A stretch of 64,000 nt of DNA from Neobacillus novalis NBRC 102450 (GCF_001591805.1 NZ_BCVP01000022.1:1-64000); one strand, 5' to 3'; counted from the first letter of the stretch, positions 8,898-17,952 are shown. Notes: generated by a model not told the origin, from the sequence alone. Program-made: numbers and translations.

Positions 8898-9009
8898 CTT
8901 TGTTTGGAGGAATTATCACCACAACCTACCTGTTCAATTTTCCGTCAAAACATTTCAAACAAACTGTGAACTTATCACTATAGCCATGTTAGTAAAGTGA
9001 AGAATGGAA

Positions 9010-9024
9010 TATAGTGTAACTATA
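9010..9024. promoter_or_regulatory. Palindrome TATAGT-GTA-ACTATA upstream of doxX copy 1
   Basis: A perfect 6-bp inverted repeat 34 bp before the DoxX start, conserved at 16314-16328 before copy 2. It is a candidate operator; no regulator can be assigned. Confidence 0.45.
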
Positions 9025-9057
9025 AAGAACAAATAAATTTGAAGGGCGGAAAACAAT

Positions 9058-9567
9058 ATGTTTAACAAATTTTTAAGAGAAAAGAAAAGTTCTGCTGCTA
9101 TCTTAACAATCATTCGTTTATATCTTGGCTACTCTTGGTTTACTGCAGGTCTTCATAAATTAACTGGCGGCTTCGATGCTGCAGGATTTCTAAAAGGAGT
9201 AACCGCAAATCCCGTTAAAGGACCAGATGGTGCACTAGTTTATGGCTGGTATGTTGAATTCTTAAATAGCTTTGCTTTACCAAATGTGGATGTGTTCAAC
9301 TTTATCGTCCCTTGGGGCGAAACGTTAATTGGCCTTGGACTTCTACTAGGATGCCTAACCACAGCTGCGATGTTCTTTGGGTTAGTAATGAACTTTTCAT
9401 TCTTCATGGCTGGTACCGTATCTCACAACCCGACAGATATTTTCTTAGGCTTCATCATCCTCACAGCTGGATATAACGCAGGCAGAATCGGCTTAGACCG
9501 CTGGGTGGTTCCTTTCATCCGCAAAACAGCTAAGACCCATAATAGGGAAAATAAACTAGTGGCTTGA
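9058..9567 (+). CDS. DoxX family membrane protein, copy 1
   Basis: 169 residues with about four membrane segments. The N-terminal RLYLGYSWFTAGLHKLTGG is the DoxX signature, and GETLIGLGLLLG and FLGFIILTAGYNAGR fit the later helices. GGGCGG precedes the ATG. DoxX-type proteins are small quinone- or thiol-stress-associated membrane proteins; several in Bacillus belong to redox regulons. Copy 2 (16362) differs only at the C-terminal end (KTHNRENKLVA versus KTNNRENKVVA). Exact function uncertain. Confidence 0.92.
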   Translation: MFNKFLREKKSSAAILTIIRLYLGYSWFTAGLHKLTGGFDAAGFLKGVTANPVKGPDGALVYGWYVEFLNSFALPNVDVFNFIVPWGETLIGLGLLLGCLTTAAMFFGLVMNFSFFMAGTVSHNPTDIFLGFIILTAGYNAGRIGLDRWVVPFIRKTAKTHNRENKLVA

Positions 9568-9575
9568 CTTGTAGT

Positions 9576-9613
9576 TAAAAAAAGACGATTCGGACTCCGA
9601 ATCGTCTTTTTTA
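9576..9613. terminator. Rho-independent terminator of doxX copy 1
   Basis: AAAAAGACGATTCGG and CCGAATCGTCTTTTTT form a long near-perfect stem with a 2-3 base loop. Its A-rich left arm and T-rich right arm allow use in both directions. Confidence 0.92.
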
Positions 9614-9683
9614 TAGTCAATCAGTGTATGCTGGTGCCTGACCCCCGGTGACGAAACCTTTAATGCTTAAATATTTCTCAAAA

Positions 9684-10043
9684 TTAATAACCAACTTCGA
9701 CCGATGCAACAACTATGTACATCAGATCATTTTTGTCACCCTTATCCTCGAGGACAATCCCGCTGGTTGTCATCATTCCACCATCCATTACTTCCACTGT
9801 AACTTTCCCATATGGCAAAGCTTCTTTTACAGCGTTAATATCAAGTTTTTCTTTATCACAAGGAACAGCAAGCTTCACGTTCACCCTCATATTATCTAAA
9901 CTGTTTTCAGGGAGCACCGAACGAATACCTGGCATCGAATTATAGTGAATCGCATTTTTTACAGCACGAATTGCAGCAGACGTAATATCTTGACCATGCA
10001 CATCTATCCCCATCCCGGTTTCAATAAACATTAATTTTTCCAT
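9684..10043 (-). CDS. Lin0512 family protein
   Basis: 119 residues matching the small conserved Lin0512 family: FIETGMGIDVHGQDITSAA at the N-terminus, AIHYNSMPGIRSVLP, and a late VEVMDGGMMTTSGIVLED segment. No membrane segment. Proteins of this family are found in Firmicutes and other bacteria and are uncharacterised. AAGAAGG lies upstream of the ATG. Single gene, facing the DoxX block. Confidence 0.85.
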   Translation of the reverse strand: MEKLMFIETGMGIDVHGQDITSAAIRAVKNAIHYNSMPGIRSVLPENSLDNMRVNVKLAVPCDKEKLDINAVKEALPYGKVTVEVMDGGMMTTSGIVLEDKGDKNDLMYIVVASVEVGY

Positions 10044-10274
10044 AATTGATTCAACCTTCTTTCAATTTCTATTTCGACTCTATTTTATCGTATTTAATTA
10101 TCTATGTTAAATAATCGAGATATGAGTATAGTGAGCTGAGGAAATGAAAAGGGTTGGACATGTTTTTGTGGGAGACAAAAAAGGTGTAAGTGCTCCATCT
10201 AACATTTTGGTAAAGTGTCAGACATCCTTTTAACTATTTCATAAACGAATAGGCATGGCAGAAAACGGAAATAA

Positions 10275-10325
10275 GGTCCCAGTCCCCCAGTGCTTTTACT
10301 TTGCAAAGTGGTGGGGGACTGGCCT
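10275..10325. repeat. Type B palindrome
   Basis: GTCCCAGTCCCCCAGTG and GTGGTGGGGGACTGGCC form imperfect arms around a TTTTACTTTGCAAA loop. Confidence 0.65.
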
Positions 10326-10343
10326 TACTTAGTAGAAAAGAAT

Positions 10344-10451
10344 TTATGAGATTCCTGAATATTTGTTTCGGTTTTCCAATATCGCTAATCGAATTAGCTT
10401 AACTTTTATTTCTTTACTTAAAGACAGCCATTCAGGTTTATTAATTTTCAT
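10344..10451 (-). CDS. Small basic protein (35 aa)
   Basis: On the minus strand, GGAGGG is followed after seven bases by an ATG opening MKINKPEWLSLSKEIKVKLI and ending RNKYSGIS. The site and the amphipathic Lys/Leu/Ile composition make a real small gene plausible. No family recognised. Confidence 0.45.
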   Translation of the reverse strand: MKINKPEWLSLSKEIKVKLIRLAILENRNKYSGIS

Positions 10452-10695
10452 AATCCATCCCTCCATTAACTTTTTAAGCGTTTAAAGAGAGCCATTAAAT
10501 TTTTATTTTCCTACTATTCGTTTACCCAATTATTTCAAATTCATAAACCTATTATTCTTCTCTTTTTTCCTTTATTATTCTACATATTTTTCATTTCCAT
10601 TTTATTATGAAATAGGTATGTGTAGTTATAATCATGAAAATGGTTAAAACCATCAAAGTTGTGGTAAACATCCAAAAAGATAGGAGATGAATCGA

Positions 10696-11043
10696 ATGGG
10701 TGAACAAAAACAAAGTTATTATGTTAATATTCAATCTCACGCTATTCTCAGAGACCCTTTCGAAGGAGAATGGGATGTTAAAATTGAAGCAACAGAATCC
10801 CAACTAGCTGTTCTTGAACGACTTTTTGATCAAAACGACGAAACGGACTGGGAAAGCTTTTTTCGTGCACAATTTCCTTTTCTTGAATACCATCATCAGC
10901 CTCAAAATATGGAATATGACCGGCAAATGCAGCTGATCTATACCATGCTATTTTACCTAGGTGATGAAAAAACCCGTGCACATATTAGAGAAATGGGAAT
11001 CTTAAATGAAGATAATGTAAACAATCGAGAGGACAGATTTTAA
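10696..11043 (+). CDS. Conserved hypothetical soluble protein
   Basis: 115 residues, acidic. Begins MGEQKQSYYVNIQSHAILRD and contains WDVKIEATESQLAVLERLFD and FFRAQFPFLEYHHQPQN. TAGGAG lies nine bases before the ATG at 10696; the ATG at 10687 is too close to it. Similar small proteins occur in Bacillus without experimental function, as far as I recall. No catalytic motif is visible. The SDR gene follows in the same direction after 98 bp. Confidence 0.7.
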   Translation: MGEQKQSYYVNIQSHAILRDPFEGEWDVKIEATESQLAVLERLFDQNDETDWESFFRAQFPFLEYHHQPQNMEYDRQMQLIYTMLFYLGDEKTRAHIREMGILNEDNVNNREDRF

Positions 11044-11141
11044 ACTTGCGGCACCTTGAGATGAGAAATTGCAATTGGTTTATTTACCTACACAAAGGGT
11101 ATTACCATTGCTATCACACATCGATAGGAGGTTCCCCAAGC

Positions 11142-12010
11142 ATGGACAGTGAAAAATACCCTACTAAACTACCTGCACAAAGACAAAAGCAACAACCTAG
11201 AACCGAGAAGGAAATGACGCCAGCACCTGAGACAATAAATGCAGAATACAAAGGGAGCGGCAAACTAAAGGGCAAGAACGTGATTATAACCGGCGGTGAT
11301 AGTGGAATAGGACGAGCTGTATCAATTGCATTTGCCAAAGAAGGAGCCAATATAGCGATTGTTTACTTAAATGAAAGTGGTGATGCGGAAGAAACGAAAC
11401 ACTTGGTCGAGGAAGAATGTGTGAAATGCCTGTTATTGACTGGTGATATTGGTGATGAAACGTTTTGTCAGGAAGCTATTCAACAAACTGTCGATGAATT
11501 TGGCGGGCTTGATATACTGGTGAATAATGCTGGTGAACAACACCCTCAAGAAAGCATCCTTGACATTTCCACGGAGCAGCTGGAGCAAACCTTCCGAACT
11601 AATATTTTCTCGATGTTCCATCTAACAAAAGCCGCTTTACCGCATCTTAAGGAAGGCAGTCCATCATTAATACATCATCGATTACAGCCTATAAAGGTAA
11701 TCCAAAGTTAATCGACTATTCTTCCACAAAAGGTGCCATCACGTCCTTTACCCGCTCGCTTGCAATTCAATTGGTAGAGAAGGGAATCAGGGTTAATGGA
11801 GTCGCTCCTGGACCTATTTGGACACCACTTATTCCCTCTACTTTTTCGGAAGAAGAAGTAAGTGAATTTGGGCAAAATTCCCCAATGAAGCGGCCAGGAC
11901 AGCCGGAAGAACTCGCGCCTGCTTATGTGTATCTCGCATCCAATATAGATTCCTCCTATGTAACTGGACAAATTCTGCATGTTAATGGCGGAACCATCGT
12001 AAATGGATAA
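11142..12010 (+). pseudogene. SDR family oxidoreductase, frameshifted
   Basis: A YhxC/YhxD-type SDR of about 289 residues split by one missing base. The first part has a Pro/Gln-rich N-terminal extension, the NAD(P) motif TGGDSGIGRA and the NNAG motif. The second frame, read from [14 protein letters not shown], contains the YSSTKGA catalytic Tyr and Lys and ends [14 protein letters not shown]. Adding one base near 11660, in GGCAG/TCC, restores one continuous frame. AGGAGG precedes the ATG at 11142. Relatives in Bacillus are general-stress dehydrogenases of unknown substrate. All catalytic residues survive, so a sequencing error or very recent loss are both possible. Confidence 0.85.
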
Positions 12011-12082
12011 ATTCATTGGTATCTGCCACTTTTTTATGGATTTGCGATTTATTGATTAGAAGGTAAAAAAATCCAAATCGGG

Positions 12083-12110
12083 AAAAAACCACATGAATGT
12101 GGTTTTTTTT
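12083..12110 (+). terminator. Rho-independent terminator
   Basis: AAAAAACCACAT-GA-ATGTGGTTTTTTTT follows the SDR gene; it can also serve the opposing HD-domain gene. Confidence 0.9.
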
Positions 12111-12130
12111 GTCAGCATTCCGGCCACATT

Positions 12131-12652
12131 TTACAAGTTTTTCTCAAATTCCTCTTCAACCATTTGGTCTAGTCGTTCAATCATTTTTATAGCCTTCTCT
12201 TTCTCTATTTTACGATAATGATGTTTGCCCCCTTGTTCCTCGTCAAACTCATCTGCTAATTTGACAATTTCTTGTAACGGTGTTCTTTTGATATACCCTT
12301 TTGGCATATAAGAATCGGTATGAAATAAAATGGCTAGCGCAATTTCTTTAGCGATTATTGGATTTTCTCCTAGTCTAATCAACAATTTATGAGCTCTTTC
12401 AGCACCTTTTATCGCATGAATATCATTCTTTTTATATAAATCATAATCCCATTTTCCATTTCGATACCAAGTATAATGACCCATATCGTGCAGCAGGGCG
12501 GCTTTTGTTGCCAAGTCAACAGATACGTTGTCTTTTTTTGCTAATTTGAAAGCGTGGTAGGCACATGCGATGGCATGAGCAATTCCAGAACGACTCAGAT
12601 ATTTTTCCGCTATACGATGATTGAAAATTTGAATCAATGTTACGTGTCTCAT
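12131..12652 (-). CDS. HD-domain phosphohydrolase-like protein
   Basis: 173 residues. The metal-binding pattern is present: HAIACAYHAFKLA with the first His, ALLHDMGHYTWY with the HD pair, and AILFHTDSYMPKG with a later His. ATG at 12652 follows AAGGG by eight bases; a GTG three codons upstream overlaps that site. HD proteins cleave phosphoesters of nucleotides or nucleotide signals; the substrate here is unknown. The gene stands alone. Confidence 0.85.
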   Translation of the reverse strand: MRHVTLIQIFNHRIAEKYLSRSGIAHAIACAYHAFKLAKKDNVSVDLATKAALLHDMGHYTWYRNGKWDYDLYKKNDIHAIKGAERAHKLLIRLGENPIIAKEIALAILFHTDSYMPKGYIKRTPLQEIVKLADEFDEEQGGKHHYRKIEKEKAIKMIERLDQMVEEEFEKNL

Positions 12653-12812
12653 GTTTATCACCCTTATAAAAATTATTATTTTGTATTATAAAACAGTTCG
12701 TGTTGTTTTGAAACAAAGGATAATATTTTAGGAAAAAAAGGTCGATAGAAAATGTAACAAAGTGTACCTTTGTTTTTGAAACAATAGACTTTCAATATTA
12801 TATAGTTGAACA

Positions 12813-12857
12813 AAAAAAGTGCATTCATCCAGAAACGGATAATTGCACCTTTTTATA
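12813..12857 (-). terminator. Terminator of the thioredoxin-fold/VOC pair
   Basis: On the minus strand, AAAGGTGCAATTATCC and GGATGAATGCACTTTTTTT form an imperfect stem after the VOC gene. Confidence 0.7.
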
Positions 12858-12892
12858 TAACCGTGTTCAGCTTAGCCGTTATTTCCTTTTTT

Positions 12893-13264
12893 TCATCGAT
12901 GCTGATCGACAAGAATTTGATTCCCGTCTGGATCTTCAATGACAAAATGTGCTGGTCCCTCATTTGTTTCAGCTGCTGCAGTCAGCATGTTTATTCCTTC
13001 AGCCATAAGTTGTTTTTGAATGTCTCGAATGTCCGTAAACGATTCAAGATTCTCGGCATTTTCATTCCATCCTGGATTAAAGGTCAGAATGTTCTTTTCA
13101 AACATTCCTTGGAATAGCCCAATGATGGAACTTTCATTCTTCATAATAAGCCAATTTTGACTAATGTCACCACCAAAAGCCTTAAATCCTAGTTTTTCGT
13201 AGAATGACTTGGATAGTTGAATGTCTTTTACGTTTAAACTTACAGAAAAAGCACCTAGGTCCAT
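12893..13264 (-). CDS. VOC (glyoxalase/bleomycin-resistance superfamily) protein
   Basis: 123 residues with paired beta-alpha-beta-beta-beta modules: FSVSLNVKDIQLSKSFYEKL at the start and PAHFVIEDPDGNQILVDQHR at the end, the usual VOC C-terminal signature. GGGAG lies upstream of the ATG at 13264. It follows the glutaredoxin-like gene after 15 bp, so they form an operon. VOC members bind metals and small ligands; this one has no assignable substrate. Confidence 0.88.
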   Translation of the reverse strand: MDLGAFSVSLNVKDIQLSKSFYEKLGFKAFGGDISQNWLIMKNESSIIGLFQGMFEKNILTFNPGWNENAENLESFTDIRDIQKQLMAEGINMLTAAAETNEGPAHFVIEDPDGNQILVDQHR

Positions 13265-13279
13265 ATTTTCTCCCACTTT

Positions 13280-13522
13280 TTATACCTCTAAGATCTGGGC
13301 TAATTTCGCTTGATCAAATCCTAGGATAATTTCTTCACTATCTTCGTCTTTGATAATGGTTGCCGGCGTAGCAGCCGCCCCTAGTTCAATAAGTTCTTGC
13401 AAATATTGATCGTCTTTACGTATGTCTCTTTCTTCAAACTCAATCCCATTTTCTTTTAACCAAAGTTTTTCCGCATGACAAGGCGGACACGTCTCTTGAG
13501 AATAAATAATCACTTTTTTCAT
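13280..13522 (-). CDS. Glutaredoxin-family protein
   Basis: 80-residue thioredoxin fold with the active site SQETCPPCHAEK near the N-terminus and the conserved cis-Pro segment AAATPATII. Length fits monothiol/dithiol glutaredoxins and NrdH-like proteins. GGAGG precedes the ATG. Predicted cytoplasmic thiol-disulfide oxidoreductase; first gene of a two-gene operon with the VOC protein. Confidence 0.9.
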   Translation of the reverse strand: MKKVIIYSQETCPPCHAEKLWLKENGIEFEERDIRKDDQYLQELIELGAAATPATIIKDEDSEEIILGFDQAKLAQILEV

Positions 13523-13749
13523 TTAATTACCTCCACTTCATTAATGTTATTGTACAATGAATTCTGTTTTCATGGGAACAATTATATACTTTAGATTAAT
13601 ATTCATAGAAGTGACCTTCCTTACAAGTAAAAGCCATTGGTCCCTATTTCCTTTTTGGCAAGGAGATAGATGTCAGGTTAAAATCCTTGTTATCTGCAAA
13701 CTTTTTCCCTTAAAATAGATGAGGAAGTCAGGGAAACAAGAGTAAGAAG

Positions 13750-14469
13750 GTGAAAGAATTGCAAAGAAAGATTGGTTTTATATATGAATTAATTTTAGCA
13801 GGAATAATTATTTTTTCTTTAATGATTGATTTACCCAAACGAGAAGATTTTGTTTTAGGCTGGATTGTGTGGGGGCTTTTTGCCGCTGATTATGTGATTC
13901 GGCTTTTCTTAAGCAAGCAAAAATGGGAATTTGTCAAAAGTCATCCAATCGAGCTCCTTGCACTTATCCCTTTCGATCATCTATTTAGAACCATCCGTTT
14001 AATCCGATTAATTCGCTTAGTTAGGCTTATCCTTGTGGTAAAAAGAAATAATTCAATTTTAGATCTATTAATTGAAAAATATCGCTTAGATAAATTATTT
14101 GTTACAGTTATTGCTTTATTATTTATAACTGCGATTCCTATGACTTGGATTGAACCCAATTTTCATAGCTATGGAGATGCTTTATGGTGGACAGTGGTAA
14201 CGACAACTACCGTTGGCTATGGAGATTTATTTCCTGAAACAGCTGTCGGGCGAATAATTGCGAGTGTACTTATGTTCGTTGGGATTGGGTTAATCGGGGT
14301 TGTAACCGGAACGGTAGCTTCGATTTTTTCTAATAAAAAAGGGGACCTGCCTGATCAATTGAAATACGTAAGGGATAAGATTGATGATTATCCATCTCTT
14401 ACAGAACCAGAAATTCTCGTCATGATTGAACAATTAAAGGCTTATCAGAAGGAACAGAGCAAAGAATGA
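13750..14469 (+). CDS. Voltage-gated-type potassium channel
   Basis: About 239 residues. A reduced voltage-sensor domain carries a regular Arg ladder in S4 (FRTIRLIRLIRLVRLIL, residues 76-92), followed by a pore helix and selectivity filter TTTVGYGDLFPET and an S6 helix. A short cytoplasmic tail of about 45 residues follows, without an RCK domain. Six membrane segments are expected. The filter TVGYGD is the canonical K+ signature. The GTG at 13750 is very close to its AAGAAGG; a TTG at 13759 is better spaced and equally possible. Confidence 0.92.
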   Translation: MKELQRKIGFIYELILAGIIIFSLMIDLPKREDFVLGWIVWGLFAADYVIRLFLSKQKWEFVKSHPIELLALIPFDHLFRTIRLIRLIRLVRLILVVKRNNSILDLLIEKYRLDKLFVTVIALLFITAIPMTWIEPNFHSYGDALWWTVVTTTTVGYGDLFPETAVGRIIASVLMFVGIGLIGVVTGTVASIFSNKKGDLPDQLKYVRDKIDDYPSLTEPEILVMIEQLKAYQKEQSKE

Positions 14470-14635
14470 AACCAGACTGCCTTTAATTTGTTTTTATTTT
14501 TTTCAAGTACATCATATATCAAAGCATGACAAAATTCGAAATAAACCGAAATATTGCTCGCTGCCATTTTAATGCGAGGTTTTCCTATTAATTCTGGTAA
14601 AATTAATAGAAACCAAACAAGAAAGGACAATACGC

Positions 14636-15802
14636 ATGTCATTTTTAGAAAAAATTAAGCCACACTTACTTAGCGATGATATTTTTATCCAAGAAACTGT
14701 TCTTCGTGCAATCCACGATTATCCAAACCTTCCGGAAGAATGGACTATCCAATTGTTGAAGAAAGCGTTTGACGACAAAGAAGAGCAATCATCATCCATA
14801 TTCATTTACATAGACAACGAAACCATGAATCAAGAAGCACTAGAAATGCTAATCGAAAATACTCCAAAGCTGGATCCAACAAAGGTACATCTCCTATTTA
14901 GACTAGTTAACAATGTAGATCCGGAACTTGCGTGGCAATTTAAAGAATCCCTTGAAGGTTTTATTCGCGAGGAAACCTGGGAGTTATATGAGCTGATCGT
15001 AAACGGAACGGAAGAAGCCGTAAAAGGGGAATATGAAAAATACCTAAACCAACTTGAAAGCCTTCAATATTACGAGTATGCTCCATACTCAAAAGCGAAG
15101 AAACTAGCCAAGAGTATCGTCAAAAATGGATGGATTTCTGCTAATGAAATTGACAAAATCATTCAAGACGAATTAAAAGATCAATGGTTTTCCTATCGGG
15201 GTATTCTGGCGATTTACATGATTGGTTTATTAAAAATGGATAACTATATCCCTACTTTGGCTAGCTTGTTGGTACGAGATGAGGATATTTTATTGGAAGA
15301 GGCAGCCGCGGCGCTAATTGCTTTTCAAAATGATGATGTTGTTGAGGCGGTAGCACCTTATTTAAAGAAACGAGATTCTGTGATTTTTGCTACTTCTGTT
15401 GCCGAAAACATTAAATCTGACCTAGCTGTTAAGTATTTACGAGAGGCCTACCATGCTACAGAAGATATAGACGATCAGGACATTATTGTCGAAGCACTCT
15501 GTTATCAGCTTTCAAGCGAAGCATTGCCGGAAATATCCGACCATATGAAAAAGGGTCATGTGTCACAAATTGTTGATCTAGAACAGACTGCTTATGGATG
15601 CTATTCCATTCTAGGTGAGCACCACCTGGACATGGAGAGCTGGAAGAGAGAAGCATTTCAGCGGAAGATGCACTCTCGCAAGGCAAGTGAGCAAGGAAGC
15701 CTTCTCCAAAGCCTCCCCGTTCGAAACGAGAATAAAGTGGGCCGAAATGACCCCTGCCCGTGCGGAAGCGGTAAGAAATATAAGAAATGCTGCGGGAAAT
15801 AG
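14636..15802 (+). CDS. SEC-C motif protein with helical repeat region
   Basis: 388 residues. The first 340 are mostly helical and look like HEAT-type repeats (for example [20 protein letters not shown] and [19 protein letters not shown]). The last 22 form a zinc-binding SEC-C motif, [20 protein letters not shown], as at the end of SecA. AAAGGA precedes the ATG. SEC-C tails bind zinc and often nucleic acid or protein partners; no pathway can be assigned. Single gene. Confidence 0.85.
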   Translation: MSFLEKIKPHLLSDDIFIQETVLRAIHDYPNLPEEWTIQLLKKAFDDKEEQSSSIFIYIDNETMNQEALEMLIENTPKLDPTKVHLLFRLVNNVDPELAWQFKESLEGFIREETWELYELIVNGTEEAVKGEYEKYLNQLESLQYYEYAPYSKAKKLAKSIVKNGWISANEIDKIIQDELKDQWFSYRGILAIYMIGLLKMDNYIPTLASLLVRDEDILLEEAAAALIAFQNDDVVEAVAPYLKKRDSVIFATSVAENIKSDLAVKYLREAYHATEDIDDQDIIVEALCYQLSSEALPEISDHMKKGHVSQIVDLEQTAYGCYSILGEHHLDMESWKREAFQRKMHSRKASEQGSLLQSLPVRNENKVGRNDPCPCGSGKKYKKCCGK

Positions 15803-15959
15803 AAAATAAAGTGCCCGGCATTTCTTCTTCATACAGATTCCCTTGAATAGAACCTGCTATTGCATGGACCGTGTGGTGTTACTAGCATCAGCGGTCTTTT
15901 TTAATGGCTGTTTTCGTAACTTTTGTTGTTTCTCACAAAAAAAGAGGTACTTATGGGTA

Positions 15960-16075
15960 AAATTACACATTGGTAGCAATTTCATACGATTTATCTGCGG
16001 AAAATTAACGTTTATCTGCGATACTGAGTTATATATCTGTGATTCATAGCATTATATCTGCGAAGCTTTAAAAGG
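15960..16075. repeat. Short degenerate tandem repeat, TTATCTGCG units
   Basis: Four spaced copies: TTTATCTGCGG, TTTATCTGCGA, ATATATCTGTGA and TTATATCTGCGA, about 20-24 bases apart. Non-coding. I see no other structure in the gap between the SEC-C gene and the duplicated block apart from a GGGACAAG/CTTGTCCC palindrome at 16090-16145. Confidence 0.7.
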
Positions 16076-16361
16076 AGGGATGCAGGGACTGAACACTTGT
16101 CCCAATTACTATCAAATGATTACGGGACAAGTGGCCTGTCCCATGGCTTTCCCCGATGGGTGAATTTTGCGAAGTGGAAAGTAAAAAGTTCAAAATGGGC
16201 AATTTTCTTTGCCGTGAATTGGTCAAATTAGTCTTGTTCAATTTTCCGTCAAAACATTTCAAACAAACTGTGAACTTATCACTATAGCCATGTTAGTAAA
16301 GTGAAGAATGGAATATAGTGTAACTATAAAGAACAAATAAATTTGAAGGGCGGAAAACAAT

Positions 16362-16871
16362 ATGTTTAACAAATTTTTAAGAGAAAAGAAAAGCTCTGCT
16401 GCTATCTTAACAATCATTCGTTTATATCTTGGCTATTCTTGGTTTACTGCAGGTCTTCATAAATTAACTGGCGGTTTTGATGCTGCAGGGTTTCTAAAAG
16501 GAGTAACCGCAAATCCCGTTAAAGGACCAGATGGTGCTTTAGTTTATGGCTGGTATGTTGAATTCTTAAATAGCTTTGCTTTACCAAACGTGGATGTGTT
16601 CAACTTTATCGTCCCTTGGGGCGAAACGTTAATTGGCCTAGGACTTCTACTAGGATGCCTAACTACAGCAGCGATGTTCTTTGGCTTAGTAATGAACTTT
16701 TCATTCTTCATGGCCGGTACCGTCTCTCACAACCCAACAGATATTTTCTTAGGCTTCATCATCCTCACTGCTGGATATAACGCAGGCAGAATCGGCCTAG
16801 ACCGCTGGGTGGTTCCTTTCATCCGCAAAACGGCTAAGACCAATAATAGGGAAAATAAAGTAGTGGCTTAA
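16362..16871 (+). CDS. DoxX family membrane protein, copy 2
   Basis: 169 residues, identical to the copy at 9058 except two residues near the C-terminus (Asn for His, Val for Leu). The same ribosome binding site and promoter palindrome are retained, so both copies should be expressed alike. The nucleotide differences inside the gene are nearly all in third codon positions, which argues for selection on both copies. Confidence 0.92.
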   Translation: MFNKFLREKKSSAAILTIIRLYLGYSWFTAGLHKLTGGFDAAGFLKGVTANPVKGPDGALVYGWYVEFLNSFALPNVDVFNFIVPWGETLIGLGLLLGCLTTAAMFFGLVMNFSFFMAGTVSHNPTDIFLGFIILTAGYNAGRIGLDRWVVPFIRKTAKTNNRENKVVA

Positions 16872-16879
16872 ATTGTAGT

Positions 16880-16916
16880 AAAAAAAGACGATTCGGACTC
16901 CGAATCGTCTTTTTTA
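16880..16916. terminator. Terminator of doxX copy 2
   Basis: Same AAAGACGATTCGG / CCGAATCGTCTTT stem as after copy 1, followed by T residues. Confidence 0.92.
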
Positions 16917-17062
16917 TAATCACTCAGTGAACAGAAATTTGGACAGTATATTAGTTTACGAATTGGAACGACCGTTACCTTGTTTGCCGGAGTAACGGAA
17001 CCCATTCTTTCCTGGCGCGTTTTCTCCTATATACATATGATAATCAAACCAAAACTTTGCAA

Positions 17063-17125
17063 TTGACAAAATTAACTGTAACGATTAATATTACAGTATG
17101 GCAACTGTAATATTTTTTATTACAT
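17063..17125 (+). promoter_or_regulatory. Promoter with two CTGTAAT-N7-ATTACAG operators (spx-like gene)
   Basis: TTGACA at 17063-17068 and TAATAT at 17086-17091 are spaced 17 bp, a good sigma-A promoter. An inverted repeat CTGTAAC-N7-ATTACAG (17076-17096) covers the -10; a second, CTGTAAT-N7-ATTACAT (17105-17125), lies just downstream. The arrangement fits repression. The same operator lies before the Rrf2 gene (17849) and after it (18401), so the Rrf2 protein is the likely binder; this is inference. Confidence 0.75.
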
Positions 17126-17168
17126 TTAAATATACTTGGCAAAAATACACTAAGGAGTGTGTAAAAGT

Positions 17169-17564
17169 ATGGTGACTGTGTATACGACATCGAGTTGTGC
17201 TTCATGCCGAAAAGCAAAAGCTTGGCTTGAAGAGCATCAAATTGACTTTATGGAAAGAAACATAGTATCTCATCCCCTTACAGTCGATGAGATTAAATCG
17301 ATTCTTCGCTTGACAGAAGAGGGGACCAGCGAAATTATTTCATCAAATTCAAAGGCGTTCCAAGAATTAAACGTAAATATTGAATCTCTACCGCTTAATG
17401 AATTGTATAAATTAATAATGGAGCATCCCAAAATGATGCGCCGGCCAATTATCCTGGACGAAAAAAGATTACAAGTTGGATATAACGAGGACGAAATTCG
17501 TAGTTTTCTGCCCCGTAAAATTCGAAACTATTTGTACACCGAATTGCAAAAAGCGGCCAATTAA
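17169..17564 (+). CDS. Spx/ArsC-family transcriptional regulator, Spx paralogue
   Basis: 131 residues, exactly the length of B. subtilis Spx. It has the redox CxxC ([16 protein letters not shown]), the central LSL-like linker and the C-terminal [20 protein letters not shown] followed by RSFLPRKIR, all typical of Spx. AAGGAG lies 11 bases before the ATG at 17169. Spx proteins bind the alpha subunit of RNA polymerase and redirect transcription under thiol stress. The promoter carries two operators shared with the nearby Rrf2 gene, so this paralogue appears to be controlled separately from the main Spx, presumably elsewhere in the genome. Confidence 0.9.
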   Translation: MVTVYTTSSCASCRKAKAWLEEHQIDFMERNIVSHPLTVDEIKSILRLTEEGTSEIISSNSKAFQELNVNIESLPLNELYKLIMEHPKMMRRPIILDEKRLQVGYNEDEIRSFLPRKIRNYLYTELQKAAN

Positions 17565-17661
17565 AATGAAAAAATAAGGGCAAAATAATTAGTCTATACA
17601 GTTAAAACTAAAACCTTAATATATTTAATTTATTTATGATATTTAAAAGGAGGGAAACCTG

Positions 17662-17796
17662 ATGATTGAAGTATTTGTGACAGTGAATTATAAAGATCGA
17701 AATTACCATACCAATGTGATCGTGAAAAAAGAGATGACATGGGAAAAAATTAAACGGATAGCAGAAAAGCAAGTCAAAAAACAATGGGAAATTTAA
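17662..17796 (+). CDS. BA3454-family small stress-response protein
   Basis: 44 residues: begins MIEVFVTVNYKDRNYHTNVI and ends KQVKKQWEI. This pattern of a short beta hairpin, an N(V/I)IV segment and a basic helix ending in KKQW matches the small BA3454-type proteins of Bacillus as I recall them. AAGGAGG lies eight bases upstream. It follows the Spx paralogue after about 100 bp without a clear terminator between, so cotranscription is likely. Molecular role unknown. Confidence 0.65.
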   Translation: MIEVFVTVNYKDRNYHTNVIVKKEMTWEKIKRIAEKQVKKQWEI

Positions 17797-17835
17797 ATAA
17801 AGCGGCTTTGCTACGGACTTAGAAAAGCTAAGTGC

Positions 17836-17869
17836 TTGACTAGCTAATCTGTAATGATTAGTATTACAG
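17836..17869 (+). promoter_or_regulatory. Promoter and operator of the Rrf2 gene
   Basis: TTGACT at 17836-17841 and TAGTAT at 17859-17864 are spaced 17 bp. The perfect inverted repeat CTGTAAT-N7-ATTACAG spans 17849-17869 and covers the -10, exactly as at the Spx promoter. This predicts autorepression by the Rrf2 protein. Confidence 0.75.
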
Positions 17870-17952
17870 TACGTTATTAATTTTAAAAAAGAAGCAGACA
17901 ATAAACGTAATAGTAAAAAAAATGAGAAGTTTATTGCTTAGGAGGCAATCGC

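Larger units (their letters stand above)
8931..9626. repeat. Duplicated 0.7-kb block, copy 1 (DoxX gene with promoter and terminator)
   Basis: The stretch from TGTTCAATTTTCCGTC through CAGTG recurs at 16235-16929 with only scattered, mostly silent differences. The copies are direct and 7.3 kb apart. The non-coding flanks are as well conserved as the gene, so the duplication is recent or the copies are held alike by gene conversion. Confidence 0.93.
16235..16929. repeat. Duplicated 0.7-kb block, copy 2
   Basis: Direct repeat of 8931-9626, including the upstream palindrome (16314-16328), the DoxX gene and the terminator. See copy 1. Confidence 0.93.

Noticed and set aside
12806..13117. Plus-strand open frame of 103 codons
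   Set aside because: It starts inside a terminator hairpin and is antisense to the VOC gene.
15843..16049. 68-codon open frame after the SEC-C gene
   Set aside because: It runs through the TTATCTGCG repeats, has Cys- and Phe-rich non-protein-like text and no ribosome binding site.
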